The notes below the pieces were generated by a model that saw only the letters and a list, made by a program, of their open reading frames with translations, was not told the origin of the DNA and ran no database searches. A program made the position numbers and the translations under genes. From contig CAJBVC010000789.1 in the NCBI GenBank assembly GCA_903958915.1, forward strand, positions 1-9,416: DNA of 9,416 nt, in the 5' to 3' direction. The stretch is from an uncultured beta proteobacterium. Its GTDB lineage: Bacteria; Pseudomonadota; Gammaproteobacteria; Burkholderiales; Burkholderiaceae_C. This document shows positions 6,998 to 9,416 of the stretch, piece by piece (the first letter of the stretch is position 1; every line of letters begins with the position of its first letter).

Positions 6998-8401
6998 ATG
7001 AACTCTCTATCCAAACTCCCTTCGGTTGACCGTTTGCTATCCCATCCGGTTGCGCTCCCCTTGGTCGACGAATATGGGCGCAGCCTGGTGACACGCCACG
7101 TGCGCGAACAGCTCGCCAATGCACGGCTAGCGGTAAAGGAAGGTGCAGCGTTGCCGGGGGAAGCCACACTCCTCAACGACATTGTCACCGCCGTCCACCA
7201 GGCCGGGCGCGCGCGCTTGCGCACGGTCTTTAACCTGACCGGCACCGTGTTGCACACCAATCTGGGCCGGGCGGTTTTGCCACAAGAGGCAGTCGACGCA
7301 ATGGTCGCAGCGGCTCTGAACCCTTGCGCTCTGGAGTACGACGTGGAGTCAGGGGGGCGTGGTGACCGTGACGACATCGTTGGCGAACTGCTGTGTGAGC
7401 TGACCGGGGCCGAGGCGGCCACCGTGGTCAACAACAATGCCGCTGCGGTGTTCTTGTTGCTCAACACGCTGGCGCAGAAAAAGCGGGTGCTGGTGTCGCG
7501 TGGGGAACTGGTCGAGATCGGCGGGGCATTTCGGGTACCCGACATCATGCAGCGGGCTGGCGCCCGGCTGGTTGAAGTGGGCACCACCAACCGCACCCAC
7601 CTGAAGGATTTTGCGCAGGCCATCGACGCACGCAGTGCGATGTTGATGAAGGTGCACACCAGCAACTACGCCATTCACGGCTTTATCCATGCGGTACCCG
7701 AAGCCGATCTTGCCGCATTGGCGCATGCCCACAGGTTACCCTTTGTGGTCGACCTCGGATCAGGCACGCTGATTGATCTGGCTGCCCTGGGCTTGCCGCA
7801 CGAACCCACGCCCCAGGAGGCAATTGCAGCCGGCGCCGATCTGGTCACCTTCTCGGGTGACAAATTGTTGGGCGGCCCGCAGGCGGGGCTGCTCGTGGGT
7901 ACCAAGGAGTTGATTGCCAAAATCAAGAAGAACCCACTGAAACGCGCATTGCGTGTCGGCAAGATCACGATGGCGGCGCTGGAAGCGGTGTTGCGACTCT
8001 ACCGGGACCCCGATCGCCTGGCCCAGCGACTGACCACCCTGCGCCACTTGAGCCGGCCCGAGGCCGAGATCCGGGCGGCGGCCGAACGGCTGTTGCCCGC
8101 CTTACAGTCCGCTCTGGCTCGGTTGCCAGTGGTGGTCGAAGTCGTGGCGCTGAAGTCGCAGATCGGCTCGGGTTCCCTGCCGGTGGACCGGCTGCCCTCC
8201 GCCGGGCTGGCGGTGCGGCCCAGCGGCAAACGGGGCGCCGGGGTCCTGCACCGGATCGAGAAGGCATTGCGGCAGCTGCCACAACCCGTCATCGGTCGCA
8301 TCGCTGATGATGCGCTGTTGCTGGATTTGCGCTGTCTGGAGCCACGCGATGAATCCAGTCTGGGCAAAGCACTGCATGCGGGAGCTTTTCAACAATGCTG
8401 A
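6998..8401 (+). CDS. selA: L-seryl-tRNA(Sec) selenium transferase SelA
   Basis: PLP enzyme that converts Ser-tRNA(Sec) to Sec-tRNA(Sec) in the cytoplasm, using selenophosphate from SelD. It has 467 residues, against 463 in E. coli. Seen in order: an N-terminal domain starting [11 protein letters not shown], as in family members; [69 protein letters not shown]; the PLP site [13 protein letters not shown] with the likely Schiff-base lysine K289 (E. coli K295); [16 protein letters not shown]; and a C-terminal PVIGRI...LLDLRCLE. The ATG at 6998 gives the expected N-terminus, although its binding site (GGGTGA, four bases away) is weak. The gene overlaps selB by seven bases. It lies 147 bases after fdhE, so it may be read through from the fdn promoter or have its own. 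Confidence 0.97.
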   Translation: MNSLSKLPSVDRLLSHPVALPLVDEYGRSLVTRHVREQLANARLAVKEGAALPGEATLLNDIVTAVHQAGRARLRTVFNLTGTVLHTNLGRAVLPQEAVDAMVAAALNPCALEYDVESGGRGDRDDIVGELLCELTGAEAATVVNNNAAAVFLLLNTLAQKKRVLVSRGELVEIGGAFRVPDIMQRAGARLVEVGTTNRTHLKDFAQAIDARSAMLMKVHTSNYAIHGFIHAVPEADLAALAHAHRLPFVVDLGSGTLIDLAALGLPHEPTPQEAIAAGADLVTFSGDKLLGGPQAGLLVGTKELIAKIKKNPLKRALRVGKITMAALEAVLRLYRDPDRLAQRLTTLRHLSRPEAEIRAAAERLLPALQSALARLPVVVEVVALKSQIGSGSLPVDRLPSAGLAVRPSGKRGAGVLHRIEKALRQLPQPVIGRIADDALLLDLRCLEPRDESSLGKALHAGAFQQC

Positions 8402-9416
8402 TCGGCACCGCAGGCCATATCGACCATGGCAAGACTGCGTTGGTCAAGGCCCTTACCGGCGTGGACGCCGACCGTCTTCCGGAAGAAAAGGCGCGGGGCA
8501 TCACCGTGGACCTGGGCTATGCCTATACGCCACTGCCCGGTGGTGGCACGCTGGGTTTCATTGATGTACCGGGCCACGAGAAGCTGATCCACAACATGCT
8601 GGCGGGCGCTACCGGCATCGACTTCGTGTTGCTGGTGGTGGCGGCCGATGACGGCCCCATGCCGCAAACCCGCGAGCATCTGGAACTGATCGATCTGTTG
8701 GGGCTGACCTGTGGTGCCATCGCTTTGACCAAGTGCGATTTGGTGGAACCCGAGCGGCTGGCGCAAGCGCGGGAAGAAGTTGAACACCTGCTGGCTGGTA
8801 CCGGGCTGGCCGGCAGCCCAATATTTGCCGTGTCTTCGGTCACCGGTACCGGCATGCCAGCACTAAAAAACCACCTGCAGTCAGCGGCGTTGCAGCAGGA
8901 GAGCCGCTGCGCCGAAGGCCAGTTTCGCCTGGCGATTGACCGTTGCTTCAGCCTGTCAGGCATTGGCACGGTGGTCACCGGCACGGTTTTTTCCGGCCAA
9001 GTGGCGGTGGGCGAGCATTTGCAGATTGCACCGGTCGGGCTTAAGGCCCGCGTGCGCAGCCTGCATGTGCAGGACCAATCCGCGCAGCAAGGGCGTGCCG
9101 GCCAGCGCTGTGCCCTGGCACTGAGCGGTGATTTCGAAAAGAAAGACGTGCAGCGCGGCATGTGGCTGATAGCGCCGACGGTGCACGCTGGCGTGCAGCG
9201 TTTTCAGGCAGAGTTGCGCATCCCTGCTGGGCAAAGTGCTCTCAAACACTGGACGCCGGCACACCTCTATCTGGGTGCCGATGATATTCTGGCCCGCATT
9301 GCTCTTCTGGATGTTGAAGTGGCTGAACCGGGTAGCAGCGTGCTGGCCGAAATCATTCTGGAGCGACAAACCAGCGCGGTGCGCGGTGACCGGTTTGTGT
9401 TGCGCGACGCTGGCGC
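8395..9416 (+). CDS. selB: Selenocysteine-specific elongation factor SelB (3' end outside window)
   Basis: GTPase that carries Sec-tRNA(Sec) to the ribosome and binds the SECIS hairpin. Only the first 340 codons are present, of about 610-640 usual for the family. Seen: G1 GHIDHGKT (residues 7-14); switch region [10 protein letters not shown] (33-42), the SelB form of the EF-Tu motif; G3 DVPGHE (57-62); G4 TKCD (112-115), where E. coli SelB has TKAD; and SS near residue 145 as a probable G5. Domain II follows with FRLAIDR and [11 protein letters not shown], then domain III. The four winged-helix domains that bind SECIS RNA lie beyond the right edge. The ATG overlaps the selA end (ATGCTGA), with GGGAG (8380-8384) ten bases upstream, so translation is probably coupled to selA. 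Nothing suggests truncation before the window edge. Confidence 0.97.
   Translation, partial: MLIGTAGHIDHGKTALVKALTGVDADRLPEEKARGITVDLGYAYTPLPGGGTLGFIDVPGHEKLIHNMLAGATGIDFVLLVVAADDGPMPQTREHLELIDLLGLTCGAIALTKCDLVEPERLAQAREEVEHLLAGTGLAGSPIFAVSSVTGTGMPALKNHLQSAALQQESRCAEGQFRLAIDRCFSLSGIGTVVTGTVFSGQVAVGEHLQIAPVGLKARVRSLHVQDQSAQQGRAGQRCALALSGDFEKKDVQRGMWLIAPTVHAGVQRFQAELRIPAGQSALKHWTPAHLYLGADDILARIALLDVEVAEPGSSVLAEIILERQTSAVRGDRFVLRDAG

Noticed and set aside
1..9416. Mobile elements, CRISPR or phage genes
   Set aside because: No transposase, integrase, direct-repeat array or att-like repeat was seen; nearly all the DNA is accounted for by conserved genes.

Overview
The window holds one selenium-dependent respiratory formate dehydrogenase locus together with part of the machinery that makes its selenocysteine (Sec). 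From left to right: the 5' part of a leftward gene for an exported transglutaminase-like protein (1-1096, cut by the left edge); a divergent, relatively AT-rich control region (1097-1350); fdnG with an in-frame UGA read as Sec (1351-4413); fdnH (4423-5310); fdnI (5307-5930); fdhE (5927-6850); a 147-base gap; selA (6998-8401); and the first 340 codons of selB (from 8395, cut by the right edge). No rRNA, tRNA, insertion sequence, integrase, CRISPR array or origin was seen.

The high GC content, the gene order fdnGHI-fdhE-selA-selB and the protein sequences suggest a proteobacterium, most likely a betaproteobacterium of the Burkholderiales (Comamonadaceae-like). This placement is from general resemblance only; no search was run.

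The genes form one functional unit. FdnG (Mo/W-bis-MGD, one [4Fe-4S], Sec196) oxidises formate outside the cytoplasmic membrane. FdnH (four [4Fe-4S]) passes the electrons through the membrane anchor, and FdnI (two b haems) delivers them to quinone. FdhE is the cytoplasmic quality-control factor for this Tat-exported enzyme. SelA makes Sec-tRNA(Sec), and SelB carries it to the ribosome at the UGA, guided by the SECIS hairpin just after it. That hairpin is visible at 1939-1981, with a perfect 7-bp lower stem, a bulged U and an AGUCU apical loop. Four-base overlaps join fdnH/fdnI and fdnI/fdhE, and a seven-base overlap joins selA/selB, so translation is probably coupled within two blocks.

A naive caller would split fdnG into two genes at the UGA; it is one 1020-residue protein. 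The least explained part is the 254-base divergent region. It carries a perfect 18-bp palindrome overlapping a candidate -35 element, a second dyad (TTGCG-N5-CGCAA) and a repeated AAACTTGCG. I see no clearly new biological system; most of the window is a well-formed example of a known one.
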